NCBI RefSeq assembly: GCF_007859295.1
Contig: NZ_VOHB01000006.1
Location: 1 to 64,000 of the forward strand
Origin: Planococcus sp. CPCC 101016
GTDB taxonomy: Bacteria > Bacillota > Bacilli > Bacillales_A > Planococcaceae
Reading direction: 5' to 3'
Length of the DNA: 64,000 nt
The translations under genes were made by a program, and so were the position numbers. The notes beneath the pieces are model-generated. The model was given only the letters and a program-made list of their open reading frames with translations, was not told the origin of the DNA and made no database searches. Positions 8,981 through 17,795 of this stretch are shown in pieces. Positions within the stretch are counted from its first letter, which is position 1; each line of letters starts with the position of its first letter.

Positions 8981-10294
8981 TTGAAGCCGGTAGATATCAA
9001 TTTAGCACCCTTCTATAAATTCGCTGGAGAACACGTCGCTATAGGGATCCACGCTATAGATACCAAAGGAAAAACAGTTTTGTACAATAAAAAAATGCGG
9101 GAAATTGAAGGATTTGATTTTGAGGAGCTGGCAGATCGGTCGCTGCTGGAAATGTTCCGTTTCGATCAATCTGAAAGCACCCTTCTGCAAGTTCTTCAGA
9201 GCGGAAAACCTGTTTTTAACGTCAAACAGACTTATTGGAACCGTAAAGGCCAGGAAATCACGACAATCAATGACACCTACGCAGTTTTTGATAATGGCAA
9301 GCTGATAGGAGCAATGGAACTGTCACGTGATATTACAACGCTTGAAAAAGTCATTTATCAACCGTTAAGAAAATACGAAGAGCCCATCACTTTTTCCACG
9401 ATTACAGCTGTATCCAAAAGCATGAAAAAAGTGATCGCCACTGCTGAAAAAGCTGCTACAGCAAAGTTGCCGGTGCTGCTGGTCGGGGAATCAGGAACCG
9501 GAAAAGAATTGATTGCAGAAGCCATCCACTGGGCCCAATCTTCTGATAGACAGATGTACACGCTATATTGCCACGGAACAGATGGCTCGATCATTGATCA
9601 ATTAGGAGAAGATATCGAGAAAATGGGAGACGGCACCATTTACTGCGAGCGCATCGATTTGCTGCCACTGTCTTTGCAAGAGCAATTATTGGAAATGGCC
9701 GAAGAACGCTCACGAGGAAATACGTACTTTATCGCCAGTGTCGGAGACGATCCTGTTGAACTGATCGCATCGCATAAATTATTGAAAGACTTGTATTATT
9801 TCTTTTCTTCCATGACCATCAAAGTAGAACCGCTCCGTTTTCGAAAAGAAGATATTCTGCCGTTTGTGAATGATTACTTCTCGCGGCACCGGATGAAAGT
9901 CGGTTCGGTTGTAAACGGGATGGACCAGGAAGTGACAGCTTTGCTGCATGCTTATGATTGGCCAGGTAATTTAAAAGAGCTTGAATTGCTGCTTGATGAA
10001 ATCACCTCAATGCTGACGACACAGGAAACTGTCACTGCAGACATGCTCCCTCATCACTTCAAGCTGAAAACGGATTTGAAAGGCGCGCATCAGCCCGAGG
10101 ATTTTATTGTACAATCCAATACAGGGCTGTTGCCGTTGGAAGATTATTTGTTTGAGGCTGAAATGTATTATTTGCAAAAAGCCATGGACCTGCATGGAGG
10201 CAATGTCACAAAAGCCGCAGCTGCTCTAGGAATGAGCCGCCAAAACCTGCAATACCGACTACGGAAAATCAAAAAAAACGAAGCGCAGACATGA
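8981..10294 (+). CDS. RocR-like PAS/AAA/Fis-HTH regulator with degenerate AAA domain
   Basis: The 437-residue protein has a PAS sensor (about residues 12-120), an AAA+ domain (about 135-345) and a Fis-type helix-turn-helix (about 395-435, GGNVTKAAAALGMSRQNLQYRLRK). This is the RocR/NtrC-type layout. Walker A is intact (GESGTGKE). The GAFTGA sigma-54 contact loop is absent, with about 20 residues missing between YTLYCHG and GDGTIYCERI. Walker B has lost its Asp, and the usual REDLYYRLN arginine-finger segment reads LKDLYYFFS. It probably controls the divergent rocA-rocD-glutamate dehydrogenase genes without sigma-54. A GTG at 8972 has no ribosome site, whereas TTG at 8981 has GGAG eight bases upstream and is chosen. 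Confidence 0.85.
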   Translation: MKPVDINLAPFYKFAGEHVAIGIHAIDTKGKTVLYNKKMREIEGFDFEELADRSLLEMFRFDQSESTLLQVLQSGKPVFNVKQTYWNRKGQEITTINDTYAVFDNGKLIGAMELSRDITTLEKVIYQPLRKYEEPITFSTITAVSKSMKKVIATAEKAATAKLPVLLVGESGTGKELIAEAIHWAQSSDRQMYTLYCHGTDGSIIDQLGEDIEKMGDGTIYCERIDLLPLSLQEQLLEMAEERSRGNTYFIASVGDDPVELIASHKLLKDLYYFFSSMTIKVEPLRFRKEDILPFVNDYFSRHRMKVGSVVNGMDQEVTALLHAYDWPGNLKELELLLDEITSMLTTQETVTADMLPHHFKLKTDLKGAHQPEDFIVQSNTGLLPLEDYLFEAEMYYLQKAMDLHGGNVTKAAAALGMSRQNLQYRLRKIKKNEAQT

Positions 10295-10308
10295 TGTCCG
10301 CGCTTCGT
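10279..10308. terminator. Bidirectional terminator between the regulator gene and yugI
   Basis: An imperfect stem (ACGAAGCGC ... GCGCTTCGT) is flanked by an A-run on the left and a long T-run on the right. It overlaps the last codons of the regulator gene. Confidence 0.85.
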
Positions 10309-10334
10309 TTTTTTCTTTCTAGTTGATGCGTTTC

Positions 10335-10709
10335 TTACTGCCCAGAGCGTTTGATCCACTCTTGCATTTTGTCTTTCAACGAGTTGAATCCTTCAGAATC
10401 ACTTTCGTTAACGTGTGATTGAAGAGACTGTTTTGGTTTCTCAGTTTTTTGAGCTGCTGGTGGCTGCTCTTGAAGTGCGCGGATTGACAAGCTGATTTTT
10501 TTAGATTTTTCATCAACTTCCAATACTTTCACATCAACTTCTTGTCCTACTGCCAAATACTCACTAACTTCTTTCACGTAACCGTGAGTGATTTCTGAAA
10601 TGTGGACCAATCCTTGTGTTTGGTCGTCTAAAGCTACGAATGCGCCGTATGGCTGGATTCCTGTAACTTTACCTGAAACCGTGTCGCCTGTTTGGTATGT
10701 TTTTGTCAT
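10335..10709 (-). CDS. yugI: S1 RNA-binding domain protein, general stress protein 13 type
   Basis: The 124-residue protein carries a single S1 (OB-fold) domain at residues 5-75: GDTVSGKVTGIQPYGAFVAL, GLVHISEITHGYVKEV, VDVKVLEVDEKSKKISLSIR. A charged, probably disordered tail of about 50 residues follows. YugI/GSP13 associates with ribosomes in B. subtilis. Length and organisation match. A TAGGAGCGGG site precedes the ATG. It stands alone, convergent with the RocR-like gene. Confidence 0.9.
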   Translation of the reverse strand: MTKTYQTGDTVSGKVTGIQPYGAFVALDDQTQGLVHISEITHGYVKEVSEYLAVGQEVDVKVLEVDEKSKKISLSIRALQEQPPAAQKTEKPKQSLQSHVNESDSEGFNSLKDKMQEWIKRSGQ

Positions 10710-10795
10710 GTTTACCCGCTCCTAGTCATATCTAATTGTCCTGTACACCTATTGGCATCTGTATATTATAGCACAGGTATATGCTGAGAGCAAAA

Positions 10796-13402
10796 TCAGT
10801 ACATATTCAAGTCAGTCATCCTCCAGCCGTCGGGAGTTTTCTCCATATAAAACAGCTCTTGAAAAATGCCTTCTTGAGATCCTGATTTGTATTTAATGTC
10901 AGCCATTCCACTAATCCCATTTGTAAGATCCGTGCTGAAATTGGTCCTGAAGGACAATTGCTCTAATTCAGAAAATGGACGGAAACTGTGCAATTCAAAA
11001 AAGGCAGCATACTCTTCATCTTTCCATCCGGCATCCACCACCAGTTTTTTTATGGTTGGGATATCCTTTTTCTCAATCGCTTTGAAAAACACTCCGGCTA
11101 CTTCTCCAGGTTTGGTATCAGCTGGAAGCTGAGCTTTGGCATTACTGGAAATCTCTGTGTAGAGAAAATCAACGATCTGCCTATACTGATCAGCGTCATC
11201 AGCCAAATCATACTGTTCATATTGCTGGTAGTCGATTTGCCAAATTTGATCGCGCTCAGTAACTAGCAGGAAATCAAGCCGTTCATCGAATTCGTCCATT
11301 TGAACATGAGGGTAAATATAAACTTTATCTTTGACGCGCTGCGTAAAAGAATCTTTGGATAATTCAACCCATCGAGCTTTTTCCGCCAGGTCTGGAATTT
11401 GTTGCCATTGTTCGTTAAATTCTTCAAGCGTCGGTTTTAACGGACTATCTGCTGATAGATGCCACAATGTTTCGATATCTTCTAGTTTGTTGGCATAATG
11501 GTACAGGAACAATACATCAAGTGGCGGTTCTCCTGCTAATACCTGAAGGTCATAAGAAACCTTAAATGATTCATATAAAGGTTTGATGCGGCTATAATCA
11601 AAATCCTTCATATCGACCAGTGCATCTTCAATCACCAAGTTACCGTTAGGCAGCTTATCGGCAAGTTCGCCTGATTTTTCCATTGCCAAAGCATTCAATA
11701 AATCATGGAATTCCAATTGATCGTGATGATCCGAGTCCGTCCAGTTGCTGGCTTCCATTTCATTGAGAATCGGAAGCATCAGAAAAGCCATGGGGTTAGA
11801 TGAGGCAGTGTCATTCCAAGCCTTGCGGTATTCTTCTTTGACTTTGCCTTGTTCATCAAAAATGGAAGAACCTTCACTGCCTTTTAGCAATTGCCAAAAG
11901 ATTTGCTGATAGGCCACCTCTATCCCATCAAACAACCGCTTCGACTCTCCCTCTTCCAATAGAGCCTGCTCCATACTAATCAGCTGCTGCGGAACATTCT
12001 CGATCGGCAGCAGGAACCCACTGTCATCGAAATAAGGTTCGCTGGCTAACAAGCTCAAATAATGCGGCGCATAAGGATCGCTGATTATCGGCTGCTGTTG
12101 ATTGAGCCTGGTAACATCCCGGAGCGTCCTAAACTGGTCTTTATTGGGATGTACGACTGGAAATAGATTGTATTCAGGCAACGCTTCTACAACCAACCTC
12201 AACTCTTCAGGCAAGCTGCCGGACTGTGCCATTAGCTTTTCCGGTGACAGCTGGTCCATCACCACCGTCGATTCCAGTTCTTCCCGGTACCTGAATAGGA
12301 CACTGTCTGCAAAAACTTGCAGCTCGCTGGTTTTGGCTGCGTAATTTAAAAGAAAGTTTTCTGTTTCAGCAGCCAGCATTGGATTGTCCCCGGATAAGGA
12401 GTCGACCATCCCTTGCGGCGTTTCAATTTGTCTGAAGAGTCGATCGACGGTTTGCTCCATCTTGATGGGATTGTCTTTCATTGAGCGTACCGATTCATCG
12501 CTGAAAACCTTGATCATCTCAGCATCAGCCTGTTTTACATAATCGAGCTGGTCATATTGATCAAGAGACATTCCCAAACGTTTAGGCGATGTTTCTTTAA
12601 TGGCTTCGTATTGACTTCTCCAGTTCGCAACCATATCATCCGTCACTTTTTCAGCTTGCTGAAATTCTGTCGTACCAGCAGTCTTTGCTTGCTGATCATT
12701 CACTGAAAAGCTGACTCCTATGACGGCTGCCAGAAAAAGTCCGGCAGCAACCAGAACAATTGCCGTTTTTTTCTGGTATGACTGTGCCGGTGCTGCAGAA
12801 ATGTGAGCTGACTCAATAGGAATGGTGGCTGCTGTCTTCCGATTCTCCTGCTCCATTGGCGGTGGCGGAATAAAACGCTGATATGATTTTTGGAGCAAGG
12901 TCAGCCGTTTTAAGAGCGGATCACCCTCTATTTGAAGAATTTGCTGAAGGGCTTGCAGTCCCTCTGCCTCTGCTTGCATTACTTGTTGAGCTGACTTACT
13001 GGTTATCGTACTGATCTCGTTAATCGATTTATTATGAAAATAAAGGAGAGCTAATGAAATTCGCTGATCCAGTTCAAGTTTTTGCAACAGAGTATGCAGC
13101 TCCTGATCTTCTTGAAACCCGAGGACTTGGTTTTTACCGTTTTCAAACTGATAGCCTGGTTGTAAAGCCATTTGAGCCATAATTGTGAAGAGCTGCATTT
13201 CAGCTTGATCCGGAGTGAGATGTACAAGTTGTTTATACAGTTGCTGCAGGCTAGCCTTTTGGAACTCCGGCAATTTTTCTAAAGATATTCCCAGCTGGTA
13301 CGCAAAACGCCCCATATCAGGTTGAATCTCATTAAACCATGAATAATATGCAGCTTCATCGCCATTTTGTGCCTCTATGTATAAATCAGTTTCAGAAGCC
13401 AT
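10796..13402 (-). CDS. Membrane-anchored protein with ECF-sigma-like N-terminus and large external domain
   Basis: This 868-residue protein of unknown function has three visible parts. Residues 1-155 resemble an ECF sigma factor: a region-2-like DLYIEAQNGDEAAYYSWF...YQLGISLEKLPEF and a region-4-like LELDQRISLALLYFHNKSINEI...SAQQVMQAEAEGL. A Pro/Gln-rich linker leads to one transmembrane helix (213-233, TAIVLVAAGLFLAAVIGVSF). The remaining 635 residues would be extracytoplasmic and are rich in acidic and aromatic residues. The last ~110 (LPADTKPGEVAGVFFKAIEK to DGWRMTDLNMY) resemble small NTF2-like domains. No separate anti-sigma gene is adjacent. A sigma-W-type promoter lies upstream. Sigma activity is unproven; the head may be a degenerate derivative. 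Confidence 0.8.
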   Translation of the reverse strand: MASETDLYIEAQNGDEAAYYSWFNEIQPDMGRFAYQLGISLEKLPEFQKASLQQLYKQLVHLTPDQAEMQLFTIMAQMALQPGYQFENGKNQVLGFQEDQELHTLLQKLELDQRISLALLYFHNKSINEISTITSKSAQQVMQAEAEGLQALQQILQIEGDPLLKRLTLLQKSYQRFIPPPPMEQENRKTAATIPIESAHISAAPAQSYQKKTAIVLVAAGLFLAAVIGVSFSVNDQQAKTAGTTEFQQAEKVTDDMVANWRSQYEAIKETSPKRLGMSLDQYDQLDYVKQADAEMIKVFSDESVRSMKDNPIKMEQTVDRLFRQIETPQGMVDSLSGDNPMLAAETENFLLNYAAKTSELQVFADSVLFRYREELESTVVMDQLSPEKLMAQSGSLPEELRLVVEALPEYNLFPVVHPNKDQFRTLRDVTRLNQQQPIISDPYAPHYLSLLASEPYFDDSGFLLPIENVPQQLISMEQALLEEGESKRLFDGIEVAYQQIFWQLLKGSEGSSIFDEQGKVKEEYRKAWNDTASSNPMAFLMLPILNEMEASNWTDSDHHDQLEFHDLLNALAMEKSGELADKLPNGNLVIEDALVDMKDFDYSRIKPLYESFKVSYDLQVLAGEPPLDVLFLYHYANKLEDIETLWHLSADSPLKPTLEEFNEQWQQIPDLAEKARWVELSKDSFTQRVKDKVYIYPHVQMDEFDERLDFLLVTERDQIWQIDYQQYEQYDLADDADQYRQIVDFLYTEISSNAKAQLPADTKPGEVAGVFFKAIEKKDIPTIKKLVVDAGWKDEEYAAFFELHSFRPFSELEQLSFRTNFSTDLTNGISGMADIKYKSGSQEGIFQELFYMEKTPDGWRMTDLNMY

Positions 13403-13454
13403 TGCCTAACCTCCCAATCGTCTGAATAATCAATATTTAAACCTTTTACATTGT

Positions 13455-13482
13455 TATACGGTTTAAACGTCGCAGCGTTTCA
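13455..13482 (-). promoter_or_regulatory. ECF-type (sigma-W-like) promoter
   Basis: On the minus strand TGAAAC (13477-13482) is followed after exactly 16 bases by CGTATA (13455-13460), the canonical TGAAAC-N16-CGTA architecture of Bacillus sigma-W/X/M promoters. It points into the ECF-like membrane protein gene, with a leader of about 45 bases. Confidence 0.75.
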
Positions 13483-13551
13483 AATACTGCTATTTTTTTT
13501 AGTGCCGCTCGTGTAAAATGAGGAAATCTATATGAAATAGGAGTGGTGAAT

Positions 13552-14892
13552 TTGAAAAAACGTGAACAATGGGGCTCTAAGCTGGGCTTTATTCTGGCAG
13601 CAGCTGGAAGCGCTATCGGATTAGGGGCCATTTGGAAGTTCCCTTACGAAACTGGCGCAAATGGCGGCAGTGTGTTTATCTTGCTGTTTATCATCAGTAC
13701 GGTGGCAATTGGCTTGCCGATTCTTTTAGCTGAATTCGTCATTGGCCGCAGAGGACAGGCAGATGCTGTCAGCGGCTTGAAAAAACAAGCTCCTGGTAAG
13801 CCATGGTATTTAATCGGTTGGTCCGGATTTATCTTTTCGTTTTTGATTTTGTCTTTTTACAGCGTTGTAGGCGGCTGGGTATTATCGTATTTAGGCCGCG
13901 CTATCCTTTTCCAGCTATCCGGTTTACAGGATGCTGAATTTGCTGAACTATTTACTGGCATCATTACAAATCCATGGGAAGTTCTGCTTGCGCAGGCTGC
14001 TTTTATGGGATTGACGATTTGGATCGTTCAAGGGGGCATCAAGGGCGGCATCGAACGCGCCAGCAAAATTATGATGCCTGCTTTATTGATTTTCTTCCTT
14101 GTGTTGATGGTACGCTCTTTGACTTTGGATGGAGCTATGGAAGGCGTACGCTTTATGTTCGTTCCGGACTGGTCATTCTTTAATTTTGAAACTGCCTTGA
14201 TCGCCCTTGGCCAAGCGTTCTTCTCCTTAAGCGTTGGGGTGGCGGGGATGATCACTTATTCGTCCTATCTATCGAAATCCGAAAACCTGACTCGTTCTTC
14301 TGTCAGCGTAGTGTCTTTGAACATCATCATCTCCATCATGGCAGGGTTAATCATTTTCCCAGCTGTATTCGCATTGGGCTATACGCCTGATCAGGGACCA
14401 GGACTGGTGTTTATCATCTTGCCGGCCATCTTTGATCAATTGTTCATGGGTGAATTCCTGATGATCATCTTCTTTATCTTGTTATTGTTTGCAACTTTGA
14501 CTTCCTCCATTTCCATGCTGGAAATCACGGTTTCCATCGGCGTAAAAAATAAATACGACCGCCGCCGCCGAGTAGCCCTAATTTTCGGCTTGATGATTTT
14601 TATCGTCGGAATCCCGAGTGCCTTATCCTTCGGCGTTATGCCGCAGGAAATCTTCTTTGGAATGACGTTCTTTGATTTCGTTGATACTTTGACCAGCCGA
14701 ATTGGCTTGCCTCTTGGCGCGCTATTCACGGCATTGTTTGCAGGTTATGTGCTGACGAAGCAAGATGCACACGACGAGCTATCTCAGCAGCATGTATGGG
14801 TTGATATATGGCGTGTCTTGGTGCGCTACGTTGCACCTGTAGCCATTATTGTGGTCTTTGTTCAAGGCATTATCGCTGTTTTCTCAAACTAA
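13552..14892 (+). CDS. Sodium-dependent NSS-family transporter
   Basis: The 446-residue protein belongs to the neurotransmitter:sodium symporter family, importing amino acids or related compounds with Na+. It starts with the family hallmark EQWGSKLGFILAAAGSAIGLGAIWKFPYE, which forms TM1, and has 11-12 hydrophobic segments. SLSVGVAGMITYSSYL (TM6) and LTSSISMLE (TM8) contain typical Na-site residues. The substrate is unknown. No MetS-like small partner is encoded beside it, unlike the NSS gene near 35 kb. GTG codons at 13543 and 13546 lie in or against the AGGAG site, so the TTG at 13552, eight bases beyond it, is chosen. Confidence 0.9.
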   Translation: MKKREQWGSKLGFILAAAGSAIGLGAIWKFPYETGANGGSVFILLFIISTVAIGLPILLAEFVIGRRGQADAVSGLKKQAPGKPWYLIGWSGFIFSFLILSFYSVVGGWVLSYLGRAILFQLSGLQDAEFAELFTGIITNPWEVLLAQAAFMGLTIWIVQGGIKGGIERASKIMMPALLIFFLVLMVRSLTLDGAMEGVRFMFVPDWSFFNFETALIALGQAFFSLSVGVAGMITYSSYLSKSENLTRSSVSVVSLNIIISIMAGLIIFPAVFALGYTPDQGPGLVFIILPAIFDQLFMGEFLMIIFFILLLFATLTSSISMLEITVSIGVKNKYDRRRRVALIFGLMIFIVGIPSALSFGVMPQEIFFGMTFFDFVDTLTSRIGLPLGALFTALFAGYVLTKQDAHDELSQQHVWVDIWRVLVRYVAPVAIIVVFVQGIIAVFSN

Positions 14893-14989
14893 CTGTTCGA
14901 AAAATGCCACAACTTAGCCTATCGAAATTTTTCTGTGCGTGCTAGTATATAAATAGAAGAAAGTTCCATATAAGAAGGAGTGCATGAAT

Positions 14990-15205
14990 TTGAAAAATGA
15001 ATTACACACCCAATTAAAAGCGCTTCGCGAAGAGCGTAATCTCTCTTTGGATGAACTGGCATTGAAGACACGAATCGGTGTTGCCAAGCTCCAAGCCTAT
15101 GAAAGCGGCGAAGAAGTGCCTTCAAACCAAACTATCCTTATTCTATCAAATGCATTAGAAGTACCCGCCTCCAACTTATTGGATGGCTTAGAAACATCAA
15201 AATAA
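14990..15205 (+). CDS. Small XRE-family helix-turn-helix protein
   Basis: The 71-residue product is essentially one XRE/Cro-type DNA-binding domain (LKALREERNLSLDELALKTRIGVAKLQAYESGEEVPS), followed by a short helix. Targets are unknown. An ATG at 14984 sits only three bases after AAGGAG, while the TTG at 14990 is nine bases away and is the better start. It follows the NSS gene by about 100 bases and is closed by a strong terminator. Confidence 0.87.
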   Translation: MKNELHTQLKALREERNLSLDELALKTRIGVAKLQAYESGEEVPSNQTILILSNALEVPASNLLDGLETSK

Positions 15206-15221
15206 ATTATCTACCAAAAAA

Positions 15222-15250
15222 GGGCTTTCGGCGAATATCGCCGAAAGCCC
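15222..15250. terminator. Bidirectional terminator
   Basis: A 13-bp perfect stem GGGCTTTCGGCGA / TCGCCGAAAGCCC with an ATA loop is flanked by A6 and T6. It serves the XRE gene and the convergent DUF1871 gene. Confidence 0.93.
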
Positions 15251-15259
15251 TTTTTTGTT

Positions 15260-15532
15260 TCAGATGATGCTTTTTGCTTCGTATTTAATTGCGAGCAATT
15301 TATAGGAAACATCTACACATTGTTCCAAAGGAATCCATTTTTTGAACGTGGATTCATAGATGCTTTGGATTTTTTTTGCAAGTTCTGATGGATGATCCAG
15401 GACCTGTAAATGTTCTACGACAACTGCAATTTCATTGTTGTACCGCTTTGAGCCAATAGAAAAAGGATCCCATTCTTCCATAACTGTACCTGCTCTTCTA
15501 TTCATTTCAGTTGTATCCATGTCTTTTTTCAC
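15260..15532 (-). CDS. DUF1871 family protein (YugE-like)
   Basis: This 90-residue soluble protein resembles the DUF1871 family of Bacillales by the segments EEWDPFSIG, YNNEIAVVVEHLQVLDHP, LAKKIQSIYESTFKKWIPLEQC and a C-terminal helix. The family has no assigned function. It appears to be all-alpha and has no signal peptide. Family assignment is from memory of the WDPF...WIPLE pattern. Confidence 0.75.
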   Translation of the reverse strand: MKKDMDTTEMNRRAGTVMEEWDPFSIGSKRYNNEIAVVVEHLQVLDHPSELAKKIQSIYESTFKKWIPLEQCVDVSYKLLAIKYEAKSII

Positions 15533-15602
15533 CTAACATTTCCCTAGCGTTAAGAGCTATAATAGCACATACACAAAAAAAGAAAAGCAGGCAAGCCAGG
15601 CA

Positions 15603-15626
15603 AAAATGGCTCTCTGCAGCCATTTT
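15603..15626. terminator. Hairpin, possible terminator
   Basis: A perfect 9-bp inverted repeat AAAATGGCT / AGCCATTTT with a 6-base loop lies in the 200-base gap between the cyclophilin and DUF1871 genes. On the minus strand it is followed by a short T-run, so it could end the cyclophilin transcript. Confidence 0.5.
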
Positions 15627-15676
15627 CAACCAACCGAGCATAAAGGACATAAGATTCAGCACTTGGCATTTTGTGC

Positions 15677-15704
15677 TATTCCGTCAAAGTGGCTTGACGG
15701 AATA
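15677..15704. repeat. 11-bp inverted repeat downstream of the cyclophilin gene
   Basis: TATTCCGTCAA / TTGACGGAATA is a perfect inverted repeat with a 6-base loop, about 30 bases past the cyclophilin stop. There is no T-run, so it is not a classical terminator. It could protect a transcript end or bind a protein. Confidence 0.6.
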
Positions 15705-15731
15705 AGCTGTACACATGCTTGCACTTTTCTG

Positions 15732-16433
15732 TTATTGCTGAAGAATTTCAATGGAATCGATGGTCACGTCTTCAACCGGCTTTTCCTGCATGGTTTCAAC
15801 TGCGGCGATGGCATCCACAACATCCATACCTTCAATCACTTGGCCAAATACAGTATGTTTGCCGTCGAGCCAGAATGCGCCTCCCTGTTCCAGATAAGCT
15901 TTACGGATTTCTTCCGGGTAATCCCCAGCCAGTTTATCTTCAGGAACCGGCGGTGCCTGAACGATAAAGAACTGGCTGCCATTGGTGCCAGGTCCGGCAT
16001 TTGCCATCGATAAGGCTCCGCGAATATTAAAGAGATGATCATGGAATTCATCTTCAAAAGGAGCACCGTAGATGCTTTCACCGCCACCGCCAGTGCCGGT
16101 CGGATCTCCGCCTTGCAACATAAAGTCTTCAATAACCCGATGGAAAGTCAGGCCGTCGTAATACCCTTCTTCTGCATGTGTTAAAAAGTTCTCTACCGCT
16201 TTTGGTGCGATTTCCGGAAACAATTTAATTTGAATCGCACCCATAGATGTATTCATTTCAATAAGCACTTCATTTTCAGCAATTTCTGCTGATAGCTGCG
16301 GGTAGCCATCCACTTCAACTGCTCTGCTTTCCGTTTCTGCAGTTGTTTCTTCAGGTGCTGTTTCCGCCTCTTCTCCCGAGCATGCACCAAGCAAGATTGC
16401 CAATAAAATCGCTAACATCATTATTTTTTTCAT
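15732..16433 (-). CDS. Lipoprotein peptidyl-prolyl cis-trans isomerase (cyclophilin)
   Basis: The 233-residue protein begins with a lipoprotein signal ([17 protein letters not shown]; lipobox Cys at about residue 18). A Glu/Thr-rich linker follows, then a cyclophilin domain (about 60-230) with [37 protein letters not shown] and the [18 protein letters not shown] block. It should catalyse prolyl isomerisation outside the membrane. A GTG nine bases earlier overlaps the ribosome site GGGGTG, so the ATG at 16433 is chosen. Confidence 0.92.
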   Translation of the reverse strand: MKKIMMLAILLAILLGACSGEEAETAPEETTAETESRAVEVDGYPQLSAEIAENEVLIEMNTSMGAIQIKLFPEIAPKAVENFLTHAEEGYYDGLTFHRVIEDFMLQGGDPTGTGGGGESIYGAPFEDEFHDHLFNIRGALSMANAGPGTNGSQFFIVQAPPVPEDKLAGDYPEEIRKAYLEQGGAFWLDGKHTVFGQVIEGMDVVDAIAAVETMQEKPVEDVTIDSIEILQQ

Positions 16434-16560
16434 CGTTTTCACCCCGCTTTATTTTAGCATAGAAGTTTTTTGAATTCACCGGTAAGATTTAGCACTTTCT
16501 TCGTAAGGCGAAATATCATATAATAAGAACAGATGCTCCTTTCAGAAAGAAGGGTTCCTT

Positions 16561-17793
16561 ATGGATACTCAGAAAAAGAATTTCTTTATTATCATGTTCA
16601 CCAATTTCCTGGTTGCTGGCAGCACCACCATGATTATGCCATTTTTATCTCTTTATATCGAATCGCTCGGCAATTTCACAGATGAATACGTGCAGCGTTG
16701 GTCCGGATTGGTATTTGGCGTAACGTTTGTTGCGGCATTGATCATGTCTCCAATTTGGGGACGCATTGCCGATAAATACGGATTTAAGCCGATATTGATC
16801 ATCAACGGTTTCGGTATTGCTATCAGTATTTTCCTGATGGGGACAGCAGAGTCTGTAACAGAGCTGTTCATGATTCGTTTGTTCATGGGTGTAGTTACAG
16901 GATTCATACCCACTTCGCTGGCATTCGTCAGTTCTCAAACCTCTAAAGAAACAGCAGGTAAAACGCTTGGAACACTTCAGATGGGCAGCGTTTCCGGTAC
17001 GCTGTTTGGCCCTGTTCTCGGCGGCTTGATGGCAGATGCTTTTGGTTTCGAATACACGTTCTTGATTACAGCAAGCGTAATCGCCATTGCCGCATTGTTC
17101 GTGGTCTTTGGTCTCCATGAAATCAAGCGGGTCAAACTTAAAGGTGCTCATATCTATGCGCCGAAAACCATCGTTTCCGGAATCTTGAATCACCGTTTAA
17201 TGCTCAATGTCATGATAATAACCGCTTTGATCCAAATCGGTAACTTTAGCATCCAGCCATTATTGTCCCTCTATGTGGCGGAATTGACGGAAGGCAGCAC
17301 CCAAGTGGCATTTCTTGCCGGTATCACTTTCAGTGCAACGGGTGTAGGCAATCTGCTGTTTGCCCGCCGCTGGGGGCGCTTGGGTGATTCAATCGGCTAT
17401 GAAAAAGTACTCGGATTTCTTTTGCTGCTGGCTTTCATCTTTATTATTCCACAAGCGTTTGTCACTGAGCTTTGGCAATTGATCATCTTGCGCCTGCTGT
17501 TCGGAATTGCGGTCGGCGGAATGATTCCGACAACAACAGCACTGATGCGGCGGGAAGCACCGATTGAAATCCAAGGTGAAATTATGGGATATAATACGAG
17601 CTTCCGCTTCCTCGGAAATATAATTGGCCCTATGTTCGGTGGTATTGTCAGTGGTTTTATCGGGATTTCTTCGGTTTTCATCGTCACAGGTGTGCTGTTT
17701 GTATTTGCTTCTGCATTTTTGCGCTACACCTTGGCGAAACCTCAACAGGATTTCGAAGATGTACTGCTTGAACAGGAACTTAAAAACATGTAA
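16561..17793 (+). CDS. MFS transporter, multidrug-efflux type
   Basis: The 410-residue protein has 12 hydrophobic segments in two halves. The MFS motif A follows TM2 (SPIWGRIADKYGFKPILI, about residues 67-84) and again in the second half (ARRWGRLGDSIGYEKVL). An antiporter motif-C-like GSVSGTLFGPVLGG is in TM5. This is typical of DHA1 drug exporters such as MdtG-like proteins. The substrate is not predictable. It is monocistronic with its own terminator. Confidence 0.9.
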   Translation: MDTQKKNFFIIMFTNFLVAGSTTMIMPFLSLYIESLGNFTDEYVQRWSGLVFGVTFVAALIMSPIWGRIADKYGFKPILIINGFGIAISIFLMGTAESVTELFMIRLFMGVVTGFIPTSLAFVSSQTSKETAGKTLGTLQMGSVSGTLFGPVLGGLMADAFGFEYTFLITASVIAIAALFVVFGLHEIKRVKLKGAHIYAPKTIVSGILNHRLMLNVMIITALIQIGNFSIQPLLSLYVAELTEGSTQVAFLAGITFSATGVGNLLFARRWGRLGDSIGYEKVLGFLLLLAFIFIIPQAFVTELWQLIILRLLFGIAVGGMIPTTTALMRREAPIEIQGEIMGYNTSFRFLGNIIGPMFGGIVSGFIGISSVFIVTGVLFVFASAFLRYTLAKPQQDFEDVLLEQELKNM

Positions 17794-17795
17794 AT

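Noticed and set aside
16645..17193. 182-residue minus-strand frame inside the MFS gene
   Set aside because: It is Cys/His-rich shadow coding opposite an intact transporter gene, with no ribosome site.
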